DNA from: UBA9676 sp036522155
GTDB lineage: Bacteria; Actinomycetota; Actinomycetes; Streptosporangiales; Streptosporangiaceae
DNA: 15,244 nucleotides
NCBI GenBank assembly: GCA_036522155.1
Contig: DATDGI010000116.1
Coordinates: 1-15,244, forward strand
Direction of reading: 5' to 3'
In this document: piece by piece, positions 5,530 to 12,696 of the stretch
Layout of the letters: each line of letters starts with the position of its first letter
Position numbering within the stretch: the first letter of the stretch is position 1
The notes under the pieces: model-generated
The model's input: the letters and a program-made list of their open reading frames with translations, nothing else
Databases searched by the model: none
What the model was told of the DNA's origin: nothing
Made by a program: the position numbers and the translations under genes

Positions 5530-7257
5530 ATGTCCACCTTGCCCGATCGGCCGGCTAGCCCGTATCCCGGCGAGGCAACGGGCCAGCTATCGCCCGAATG
5601 CCCGCAGGACCACCTGCGGGCACTGAGCGCCGGGCTGGCCGCCAAGGTCACCGAGCTGGAGCAGGCTGAGCACGCGCTCAGGAAGAGCGAGGCACGGTTC
5701 CGGTCGCTGGCCGAGTCGGCTCCGGTCGGCATCTTCTCGCTGGACAGCGCGGGGCACCTCGGCTATGCCAACCAGCGGCTGGGCGAGATCTGCGGCCTGG
5801 ATGGCGGCCCGCGGGACGGCCCTTCGTGGACCAGTGCCCTGCACCCGGATGACCGCGACCGGGCGCTCATTGATCAGCGGGCGGCGATGCTGGCCCGGCG
5901 GCCCTACCAGCACCGGGTCCGGCTCATCCGGCCGTCGGGCGAGGTGCGCTGGGTGGACATCCTGGCCGGGCCCGCCACTGACATCGAGACCGGCCACCAC
6001 TATGTGGGAACCGTGGTGGACGTCACCGAAGCGGTGGCCGCGCAGGCCGAGCGCGATGAGCTGCAGGCCCGGCTGCGGGTCTCCGGGCGGCTGGAGAGCG
6101 TCAGCCAGCTGGCCGGCGGCGTGGCCCACGACTTCAACAACCTGCTGGCAGTGATACTCAACTACACCCAGTTCGTGTCCGACGCGCTGGACCAGTGGCC
6201 AGGGACCGGGGAGGACCCGCAGCTGGTGCAGATGGGCCAGGACCTGGCGGCCATCGGGGAAGCAGGACGGCGCGCCGCCGAGCTCACCCACCAGCTGCTG
6301 GCCATCGGCCGCCGTGAGGTGATCCACGCCGAGACCTTCGACCTGAACGAGCTGGTCGCCGAGACCGGGACCAGCCTGGGGCGGACCATCGGTGGGCACG
6401 CCCGGTTCGAGCTGGTGCTGGCCGACGGCGTGCTGCCGGTCACCGCCGATCGCTGCTGCCTCGACCAGGTGCTGGTCAACCTGGTCGTCAACGCCCGGGA
6501 CGCAGTCGGCGCGGGCGGTTCGGTCCAGCTGGCCACCGACCGGGTGGACCTGGACATGCTGGCCGGGGCGGGCCAGCTCGCCTGCCCGGCGGGCCGGTAT
6601 GCCCGCATCACCGTTACCGACGACGGCGCGGGCATGCCCGCCGAAGTCGCCGCCCGGGCCTTTGAGCCGTTCTTCACCACCACGCCCAGGGGCAACGGGA
6701 CCGGGCTCGGCCTGGCCACCGTGCACGGCATCGTCCGTCAGCTCGGCGGGGACGTGACCATCGACTCCGAGCCGGGCCGCGGCACCTCGGTGCGGGTCTA
6801 CCTGCCCGTGAGCCAGGGCGCCGCACAGGCCGGGCATGGCCCGGAGGGCGAGCCCGCTCTCGCCGGGCACGGGGAGACCATCCTGGTGGTGGAGGATGAC
6901 AGCCAGGTGCGCGCGGTCAGCACCAGGATCCTGGCCGGGCACGGCTACCGGCCGCTCGCCGTCGGCGACGGCCCGGCCGCCCTGGCGCTGCTGGCCGACA
7001 GCACCGTCGGAGTCGACCTGCTGCTCACCGACGTGGTCATGCCGGAGATGTCAGGCCCGCACCTCGCCGAGCAGGCCAGCGTGCTGCGGCCCGCCCTGCC
7101 GGTGGTGTTCATGTCCGGCTACGCGTTCGGCGCTTTCGGGCCGGAGAAGGAGGAGAAGGGGCCGGTCATCCTGCTGCACAAGCCGTTCACCCCGGCCGAC
7201 CTGCTGGCCTACGTCGCCCAGGCCCTGGCCGGCCCCGGGCCCACCGCGGCCCGGTGA
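5530..7257 (+). CDS. Soluble PAS-containing hybrid histidine kinase with C-terminal receiver
   Basis: 575-residue signalling protein. An N-terminal coiled-coil-like stretch (about 30-58) leads into a PAS/PAC sensor domain (about 54-168). HisKA follows, with phospho-acceptor H200 in LAGGVAHDFNN (194-204), the HPK4/NtrB-like H-box. The HATPase has an N box with N321 in NLVVNARDA, DDGAGMP (364-370), FEPFFTT (378-384) and GTGLGLA (390-396). A receiver domain (about 449-570) has the acidic residues E455-D456-D457, phospho-acceptor D501 in TDVVMPEMSG, and K551 in HKPF. All catalytic residues are present. There are no membrane segments, so it senses something inside the cell. It has no DNA-binding output, and no response regulator with an output domain lies in the window, so the phosphorelay partner is unknown. 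The start ATG at 5530 has GGGGGAGG (5517-5524) 5 nt upstream. It is divergent from glgP and 64 bp upstream of glgE, suggesting a role in controlling glucan metabolism. Confidence 0.93.
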   Translation: MSTLPDRPASPYPGEATGQLSPECPQDHLRALSAGLAAKVTELEQAEHALRKSEARFRSLAESAPVGIFSLDSAGHLGYANQRLGEICGLDGGPRDGPSWTSALHPDDRDRALIDQRAAMLARRPYQHRVRLIRPSGEVRWVDILAGPATDIETGHHYVGTVVDVTEAVAAQAERDELQARLRVSGRLESVSQLAGGVAHDFNNLLAVILNYTQFVSDALDQWPGTGEDPQLVQMGQDLAAIGEAGRRAAELTHQLLAIGRREVIHAETFDLNELVAETGTSLGRTIGGHARFELVLADGVLPVTADRCCLDQVLVNLVVNARDAVGAGGSVQLATDRVDLDMLAGAGQLACPAGRYARITVTDDGAGMPAEVAARAFEPFFTTTPRGNGTGLGLATVHGIVRQLGGDVTIDSEPGRGTSVRVYLPVSQGAAQAGHGPEGEPALAGHGETILVVEDDSQVRAVSTRILAGHGYRPLAVGDGPAALALLADSTVGVDLLLTDVVMPEMSGPHLAEQASVLRPALPVVFMSGYAFGAFGPEKEEKGPVILLHKPFTPADLLAYVAQALAGPGPTAAR

Positions 7258-7309
7258 CGGCAGCGCCCGCCAGCCGCCGCCCTGTGCGTGTCGCGGCTGC
7301 GGCACTGGG

Positions 7310-7324
7310 TAACGTTCTGGGGTG
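7310..7324 (+). promoter_or_regulatory. glgE: Candidate -10 box and leaderless GTG start of glgE
   Basis: TAACGT (7310-7315) fits the actinobacterial TANNNT -10 pattern and ends 6 nt before the glgE GTG at 7322. No Shine-Dalgarno is visible before the GTG, and an in-frame TAA at 7310-7312 rules out any earlier start. This arrangement is typical of leaderless transcripts. No -35 is evident. Confidence 0.4.
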
Positions 7325-9445
7325 ATCGGACGCATCCCCATCCTCGATGTGCAGCCGGTCCTGGCCGGCGGCCGCCCGGCGAAAGCGGTGCCCGGCGAGA
7401 TTTTCGAGGTCGGCGCCACGGTGTTCCGCGAAGGCCATGAGAGCCTGGCGGCGGGCGTGGTGCTCTACCAGCCGGACGGGCAGCGCCGGCCGCTGGTCCC
7501 GATGGCCGAGGTGACGCCCGGCACGGACCGCTACGCGGCCGAACTGACCGCGGGCTGTGCCGGCCGGTGGCGCTTCGCGGTGGAGGCCTGGGGAGACCCG
7601 ATCGCGCACTGGCGGCACGACGCCGGTATCAAGGTCCCGCGCGGGCTGGACGTCGCCCTGATGCTGGCGGAGGGGGCGCTGCTGTTCGAGCGGGCGGCCC
7701 GGGCCATCCGGCCCGCCCCGCTGGCGGCCGATGACCCGGGGGCCGGGGCCGTCCTGGGAACCGCGGCCGTCCTGGGAACCGCGGCCAGCCACGGGACCGG
7801 GGCCGGGGCGACGGACGGTGCGCGGTGGGGCGCCAGCGCCCGCGCCGCCCAGGCGGCGCGGGCCGCCCGGAGCCGCCTGCTGGCTCTGGCGGCCAAGCTG
7901 CGCGATCCGGCCATCCCGGCCTGGGACCGGATGGACGCCGCCGAAGATCCGGGCATCCTGGCCATCCTGGCCGACTACCCGCTGCGGGAAATGCTCACCC
8001 GGTCCGCCCGCTACCCGCTGGTGGTGCACCGGCAGCGCGCGCTCTACGGGGCCTGGTACGAGTTCTTCCCCCGGTCGGAGGGAGTGCGTAAAGACCCGAT
8101 GGGCCGCCGCGAGCCCACCAGCGGCACCCTGCGCAGCGCGGCGCTCCGGCTGGAGCGGATCGCGGCCATGGGCTTCGACGTGGTCTACCTGCCGCCCATC
8201 CATCCGATCGGCACCACCGCCCGCAAGGGGCGCAACAACGCCCTGGTCGCGGCGGCGGGCGACCCCGGCTCACCGTGGGCGATCGGCTCCCCCGACGGCG
8301 GCCACGACACCGTCCACCCGGATCTGGGCACGTTCGCCGATTTCGACGCGTTCGTCCGCCGGGCCGGCCAGTACGGGCTGGAAGTCGCGCTCGACCTGGC
8401 CCTGCAGACGTCCCCGGACCACCCCTGGGTGCGCGAGCACCCGGACTGGTACACCACCAGGGCCGACGGCCAGATCGCCTATGCCGAGAACCCGCCCAAG
8501 AAATACCAGGACATCTACCCGCTCAATTTCGACCGCGATCCCGAGGGCATCTACGCCGAGGCGCTGCGCATCATCCGCCTCTGGATGGGCCACGGGGTGC
8601 GGATATTCCGGGTGGACAACCCCCACACCAAGCCGCTGCCGTTCTGGGAACGGCTGCTGGCGGAGATCGACCGCACCGATCCGGATGTGATCTTCCTGGC
8701 CGAGGCGTTCACCCGCCCAGCCATGATGCACACCCTCGCTCAGATCGGCTTCCACCAGTCGTACACCTACTTCACCTGGCGCAACACCGCCGACGAGATC
8801 ACCGGCTACCTGCGTGAACTGTCCGGCCCGGCGGCCGCCTACATGCGGCCCAACTTCTTCGCCAACACCCCCGACATCCTCACCGAATACCTCCAGTACG
8901 GCGGGCCGCCGGCGTTCCGGGTGCGGGCGGTGCTGGCCGCGCTGCTCGCGCCGTCGTGGGGGATCTACTCGGGCTATGAATTGTGCGAGAACACGCCGGT
9001 CCGGCCGGGCAGCGAGGAATACCTGGATTCGGAGAAGTATCAGTACCGGCCACGCGACTGGGCGAAGGCACAGAAGCCCCCGGACGGGATCGCCCCGTTC
9101 ATCACCCGGCTGAATGCCATCAGAAAAGCCCACCCGGCGACCCACTGGTTGCGTAATCTACGCTTCCATCACGTCGACCAGCCGGAGCTCATCTGCTTCT
9201 CCAAGCACAGCGAACGGGACGCGGACACCGTCCTGGCCGTCGTGAACCTCGACCCGCACCAGCCGCGAGAGGCCACGGTCTGGCTCGACATGCCCGCACT
9301 GGGGATGGACAGCCGGTCACAGTTCGTTGTCACCGATGAACTGTCCGGCAAGTCCTACCGCTGGGGGCAGGCCAACTACGTGCGCCTCGACCCGGTGCTG
9401 GCGCCAGCCCATATCTTCACCGTCACACACATCCCCGCCACGTGA
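7322..9445 (+). CDS. glgE: Alpha-1,4-glucan:maltose-1-phosphate maltosyltransferase (GH13_3)
   Basis: 707-residue cytoplasmic enzyme that transfers maltose from alpha-maltose-1-phosphate to the non-reducing end of alpha-1,4-glucan, the polymerising step of the GlgE pathway. The N-terminal domain starts at once with IGRIPILDVQPV. The GH13 barrel shows YLPPIHPIG (289-297), nucleophile D432 in FRVDNPHTKP, acid/base E461 in AEAFTRP and D518 in NTPDIL. These correspond to D394, E423 and D480 of the Streptomyces coelicolor enzyme. The C-terminal beta domain ends with HIFTVTHIP. An Ala/Gly-rich insertion lies at about 128-180, longer than in the S. coelicolor protein as I recall it, and includes an in-frame 18-bp tandem repeat. 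The GTG start is fixed by an upstream in-frame stop and by conservation beginning right there. treS follows 30 bp later, so the two are almost certainly co-transcribed. Confidence 0.97.
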   Translation: MIGRIPILDVQPVLAGGRPAKAVPGEIFEVGATVFREGHESLAAGVVLYQPDGQRRPLVPMAEVTPGTDRYAAELTAGCAGRWRFAVEAWGDPIAHWRHDAGIKVPRGLDVALMLAEGALLFERAARAIRPAPLAADDPGAGAVLGTAAVLGTAASHGTGAGATDGARWGASARAAQAARAARSRLLALAAKLRDPAIPAWDRMDAAEDPGILAILADYPLREMLTRSARYPLVVHRQRALYGAWYEFFPRSEGVRKDPMGRREPTSGTLRSAALRLERIAAMGFDVVYLPPIHPIGTTARKGRNNALVAAAGDPGSPWAIGSPDGGHDTVHPDLGTFADFDAFVRRAGQYGLEVALDLALQTSPDHPWVREHPDWYTTRADGQIAYAENPPKKYQDIYPLNFDRDPEGIYAEALRIIRLWMGHGVRIFRVDNPHTKPLPFWERLLAEIDRTDPDVIFLAEAFTRPAMMHTLAQIGFHQSYTYFTWRNTADEITGYLRELSGPAAAYMRPNFFANTPDILTEYLQYGGPPAFRVRAVLAALLAPSWGIYSGYELCENTPVRPGSEEYLDSEKYQYRPRDWAKAQKPPDGIAPFITRLNAIRKAHPATHWLRNLRFHHVDQPELICFSKHSERDADTVLAVVNLDPHQPREATVWLDMPALGMDSRSQFVVTDELSGKSYRWGQANYVRLDPVLAPAHIFTVTHIPAT
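7748..7783 (+). repeat. Perfect 2 x 18-bp tandem repeat within glgE
   Basis: GCCGTCCTGGGAACCGCG occurs twice head to tail (7748-7765 and 7766-7783). In the glgE frame it encodes AVLGTA twice (about residues 143-154), inside the low-complexity insertion of GlgE. Perfect identity suggests a recent duplication. Confidence 0.85.
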
Positions 9446-9475
9446 TGGCTGAACCGTTTTCCACAGGAGCCGCGC

Positions 9476-11278
9476 GTGGCCACTGAGCCAGACCACAACC
9501 CCCCCGGGCGGCCGGGGCTGCCGCTGCCCGTGCCGCCCGGCGGGTTCACGCTCCCGGCGGGGGAGCCCATCCCCGACTCGTTCTCGTTCGACACGCCACG
9601 CGACCCGCACTGGTACCAGCACGCCGTCTTCTACGAGGTGCTGGTCCGCGGGTTCCACGACTCGAACGCCGACGGCACCGGTGACCTGCCCGGGCTCACC
9701 TCCCGGCTGGACTACCTGCAATGGCTGGGCATCGACTGCATCTGGCTGCTGCCCATCTACGACTCACCCCTGCGCGACGGCGGCTACGACATCGCCGACT
9801 TCACCAAGATCCTGACGGAGTACGGGCACATCGGGGACTTCGTGGAACTCGTGGACGCCGCGCACGAGCGCGGCATGCGGGTCATCGCGGACCTGGTGAT
9901 GAACCACACCAGTGACGCCCATCCCTGGTTCCAGGAGTCGCGGGCCAACCCGGACGGCCCCTACGGGGACTTCTACGTCTGGTCCGACACCGACGACCGC
10001 TACGCCGACGCCCGGGTCATCTTCGTCGACACCGAGCAGTCGAACTGGACCTTCGACCAGGTCCGCGGGCAGTACTACTGGCACCGCTTCTTCTCCCACC
10101 AGCCCGACCTGAACTACGAGAACCCGAAGGTCCAGGACGCGATGCTGGAGGTGCTGCGGTTCTGGCTGGATCTCGGCATCGACGGGTTCCGGCTGGACGC
10201 GGTGCCCTACCTGTACGAGCGCGAGGGCACCAACTGCGAAAACCTGAAAGAGACCCACGAGTACCTCAAGCGGGTCCGGGCCGAGGTGGACCGGCTCTAC
10301 CCGGACCGGGTGCTGCTGGCCGAGGCCAACCAGTGGCCCGCCGACGTGGTGCCGTACTTCGGCGACCCCGCCGCCGGTGGCGACGAATGCCACATGGCCT
10401 TCCACTTCCCGCTCATGCCGCGGATCTTCATGGCGGTCCGGCGCGAGCAGCGCTACCCGATCTCGGAGATCCTGGCCCAGACGCCGCCCATCCCTGCGGC
10501 CTGCCAGTGGGGCATCTTCCTGCGCAACCACGACGAGCTGACGCTGGAGATGGTCACCGACGACGAGCGCGACTACATGTACGCCGAGTACGCCAAGGAT
10601 CCCCGGATGAAGGCCAACATCGGGATCCGGCGGCGGCTCGCGCCGCTGCTCGACAACGACCGCAACCAGCTGGAACTGTTCACCGCGCTGCTGCTCTCCC
10701 TGCCCGGCTCGCCGGTGCTCTATTACGGCGACGAGATCGGGATGGGGGACAACATCTGGCTGGGCGACCGGGACGGGGTGCGCACCCCGATGCAGTGGAC
10801 CCCGGACCGCAACGCGGGCTTCTCCACCGCCGACCCGCAGCGGCTGTACCTGATGATGAACATGGACCCCATCTACGGCTACCAGGCGCTCAACGTCGAA
10901 GCCCAGCAGCGCAACCCCGGCTCGCTACTGCACTGGACCAAGCGGATGATCGAGATCCGCAAGCGGCACCCGGTCTTCGGCCAGGGTGGCTATGAGGAGC
11001 TGAGCTCATCCAACCCGAGCGTGCTGGCGTTCGTCCGGGAGCACCCCCACCCGCCGGCGCCGGGCGGGACCGACCCGGGCGACCGCATCCTGTGCGTCAA
11101 CAACTTGTCCCGCTTCCCCCAGCCGGTCGAGCTCGACCTGCGGCGATTCCGGGGAATCACGCCCATCGAATGCATGGGCGGGGTGACCTTCCCGCCCATC
11201 GGCGAGCTGAACTATCTGCTCACCCTGCCCGGGCATGGCTTCTACTGGTTCCAGCTACCTGATCAACGGGGAGGGTGA
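9476..11278 (+). CDS. treS: Trehalose synthase (maltose alpha-D-glucosyltransferase, GH13_16)
   Basis: 600-residue cytoplasmic enzyme that interconverts trehalose and maltose by intramolecular rearrangement, feeding maltose to the maltokinase. After a Pro-rich tail of about 40 residues comes the GH13 barrel: YDSPLRDGGYDIADF (95-109), VIADLVMNHTSD (136-147), nucleophile D241 in DGFRLDAVPY, acid/base E283 in LLAEANQW, and D353 in LRNHDELT. YYGDEIGMGDN (416-426) and the C-terminal beta domain follow. The catalytic positions are close to those of Mycobacterium tuberculosis TreS (about 238/280/350), and the length is the same class. Unlike TreS of many bacteria there is no fused maltokinase; mak is a separate gene. 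The GTG start at 9476 has AGGAG (9465-9469) 6 nt upstream. In mycobacteria TreS and Mak form a complex, which the adjacent order here also allows. Confidence 0.97.
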   Translation: MATEPDHNPPGRPGLPLPVPPGGFTLPAGEPIPDSFSFDTPRDPHWYQHAVFYEVLVRGFHDSNADGTGDLPGLTSRLDYLQWLGIDCIWLLPIYDSPLRDGGYDIADFTKILTEYGHIGDFVELVDAAHERGMRVIADLVMNHTSDAHPWFQESRANPDGPYGDFYVWSDTDDRYADARVIFVDTEQSNWTFDQVRGQYYWHRFFSHQPDLNYENPKVQDAMLEVLRFWLDLGIDGFRLDAVPYLYEREGTNCENLKETHEYLKRVRAEVDRLYPDRVLLAEANQWPADVVPYFGDPAAGGDECHMAFHFPLMPRIFMAVRREQRYPISEILAQTPPIPAACQWGIFLRNHDELTLEMVTDDERDYMYAEYAKDPRMKANIGIRRRLAPLLDNDRNQLELFTALLLSLPGSPVLYYGDEIGMGDNIWLGDRDGVRTPMQWTPDRNAGFSTADPQRLYLMMNMDPIYGYQALNVEAQQRNPGSLLHWTKRMIEIRKRHPVFGQGGYEELSSSNPSVLAFVREHPHPPAPGGTDPGDRILCVNNLSRFPQPVELDLRRFRGITPIECMGGVTFPPIGELNYLLTLPGHGFYWFQLPDQRGG

Positions 11279-11349
11279 TACCGGACGGCACCTGGCAGGC
11301 TAGACCCTGGGGGGCCGCTTACACCGACCTGACAGGGTAGGTCCGGAAT

Positions 11350-12696
11350 ATGGCATTTGCGGACGACCTAGCGGCCTGGCTGCCCGGACAGCGCTGGTTC
11401 GCGGGCAAGGGAACGCCCATCACCGGGCTCACCATCACCGCGGACACCGTCCTGGTGGGCGGCGACCCGGGGCTCCGCCACCTGATCGTCACGGTGGACC
11501 AGGACTCCGGCACCGACCGTTACCAGGTGCTCATCGGGGTGCGGGCCCACATCCCGGACCGGCTGCGGCACGCGGTGATCGGCCCGGCCGGGCCGCTGGC
11601 TCCCGGCCGGACCGGCTATGACGCGCTGCACGACCCGGAGCTGACCAAGTGGCTGCTGGAGGCCATGGCCGGACAGGAGAGCGCCGGGCCGCTGCGGTTC
11701 GGCGCCGAGCCGGGCGCCACCATCCCGGCCGGGGCGGACAGCCTGGTGCTCACGGCCGAGCAGAGCAACACCAGCCTGGTCTTCGGCGATGAGGCGATCC
11801 TCAAGGTGTTCCGGCGGCCGGCCCCTGGCCCCAATGCCGACCTGGACATCCCGCGGGCCCTGGCCCAGCGCGGTTCCCCGCACGCCGCCCGGCCGCTGGG
11901 CTGGCTGCAGACCACCCTCGATGGGCAGCCCACGGTACTGGCCGTCCTGTCGGACTACCTGAAGTCCGCCACCGACGGCTGGTCCCTGGCCGCGACCAGC
12001 GTGCGCGACCTGTTCGCCAGCGACCAGGTGCAGGCGGCCGAGGCGGGCGGGGACTTCGCCCCCGAGGCGCACCGGCTCGGTGAGGCCACCGCCGAGGTGC
12101 ACCGCACGCTCGCGGACGCGTTCGGCACCTCCGAGCTGCCGCCCGGGGCGCATCGTGAGCTGGCGGGGCAGATGCTGGCGCGGCTGGACGCCGCGCTGGC
12201 CGAGGTGCCGGAACTGGCCGCCTGTGCGGGCCTGCTGGCGTCGGCCTTCCATGAGCTGGCCACGATCGACGAGCCGCTGCTGGTCCAGCGCATCCACGGC
12301 GACTATCACCTGGGCCAGGTGATGCGCACCCCGTCCGGCTGGGTGGTGCTGGACTTCGAGGGGGAGCCCGCCGCACCGCCGGACCAGCGCCGGGCCCGGG
12401 CCAGCGTGCTGCGCGACGTCGCGGGCATGCTGCGGTCCTTCGACTACGCCGCCCGGCACCAGCTGCCCGGCCACCCGGACGGCGACCGGGTCCGGGCGGC
12501 GGCCCGCGACTGGGTGAGCCGGAATCAGTCCGCGTTCTGTGACGGCTACGCCCAGGCGGGTGGCACCGACCCGGGCAAGCATGCCACCCTGCTCCGGGCG
12601 CTCGTCCTGGACAAGGCGGTCTATGAGGTCCGGTACGAGGCGCGGCACCGGCCGGACTGGCTGCCGATCCCGCTGGAGTCCATCGCCGATGCCTAA
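11350..12696 (+). CDS. mak: Maltokinase
   Basis: 448-residue kinase of the aminoglycoside-phosphotransferase-like fold (also called Pep2). It phosphorylates maltose with ATP to alpha-maltose-1-phosphate, the donor for GlgE. The N-terminal cap begins WLPGQRWFAGKG (10-21). ATP-site strand residues TAEQSNTSLVFGDEAILKVF (135-154) include K152. The catalytic loop is IHGDYHLGQV (315-324, D318) and the metal-binding motif is LDFEGEP (334-340, D335). The C-terminal YEVRYEARHRPDWLPIPL (425-442) is typical of the family. ATG at 11350 is bounded by an in-frame TAG at 11338-11340. Only a weak AGG (11339-11341) serves as ribosome site. The 71-bp gap after treS shows no convincing terminator or promoter. 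The end overlaps glgB by 8 nt, so the two are translationally coupled. Confidence 0.96.
   Translation: MAFADDLAAWLPGQRWFAGKGTPITGLTITADTVLVGGDPGLRHLIVTVDQDSGTDRYQVLIGVRAHIPDRLRHAVIGPAGPLAPGRTGYDALHDPELTKWLLEAMAGQESAGPLRFGAEPGATIPAGADSLVLTAEQSNTSLVFGDEAILKVFRRPAPGPNADLDIPRALAQRGSPHAARPLGWLQTTLDGQPTVLAVLSDYLKSATDGWSLAATSVRDLFASDQVQAAEAGGDFAPEAHRLGEATAEVHRTLADAFGTSELPPGAHRELAGQMLARLDAALAEVPELAACAGLLASAFHELATIDEPLLVQRIHGDYHLGQVMRTPSGWVVLDFEGEPAAPPDQRRARASVLRDVAGMLRSFDYAARHQLPGHPDGDRVRAAARDWVSRNQSAFCDGYAQAGGTDPGKHATLLRALVLDKAVYEVRYEARHRPDWLPIPLESIADA

Noticed and set aside
5587..6942. 451-codon minus-strand frame opposite the hybrid kinase
   Set aside because: The plus-strand frame carries all kinase and receiver motifs; the antisense frame has none.
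11279..11349. Possible promoter or hairpin in the treS-mak gap
   Set aside because: Only short 4-bp symmetries and no -35/-10 pair with sound spacing; best seen as a plain operon spacer.
12539..12688. Longer glgB start inside mak
   Set aside because: The 50 extra residues are Arg/Ser-rich shadow of mak, and the coupled ATG at 12689 fits the family's usual beginning.
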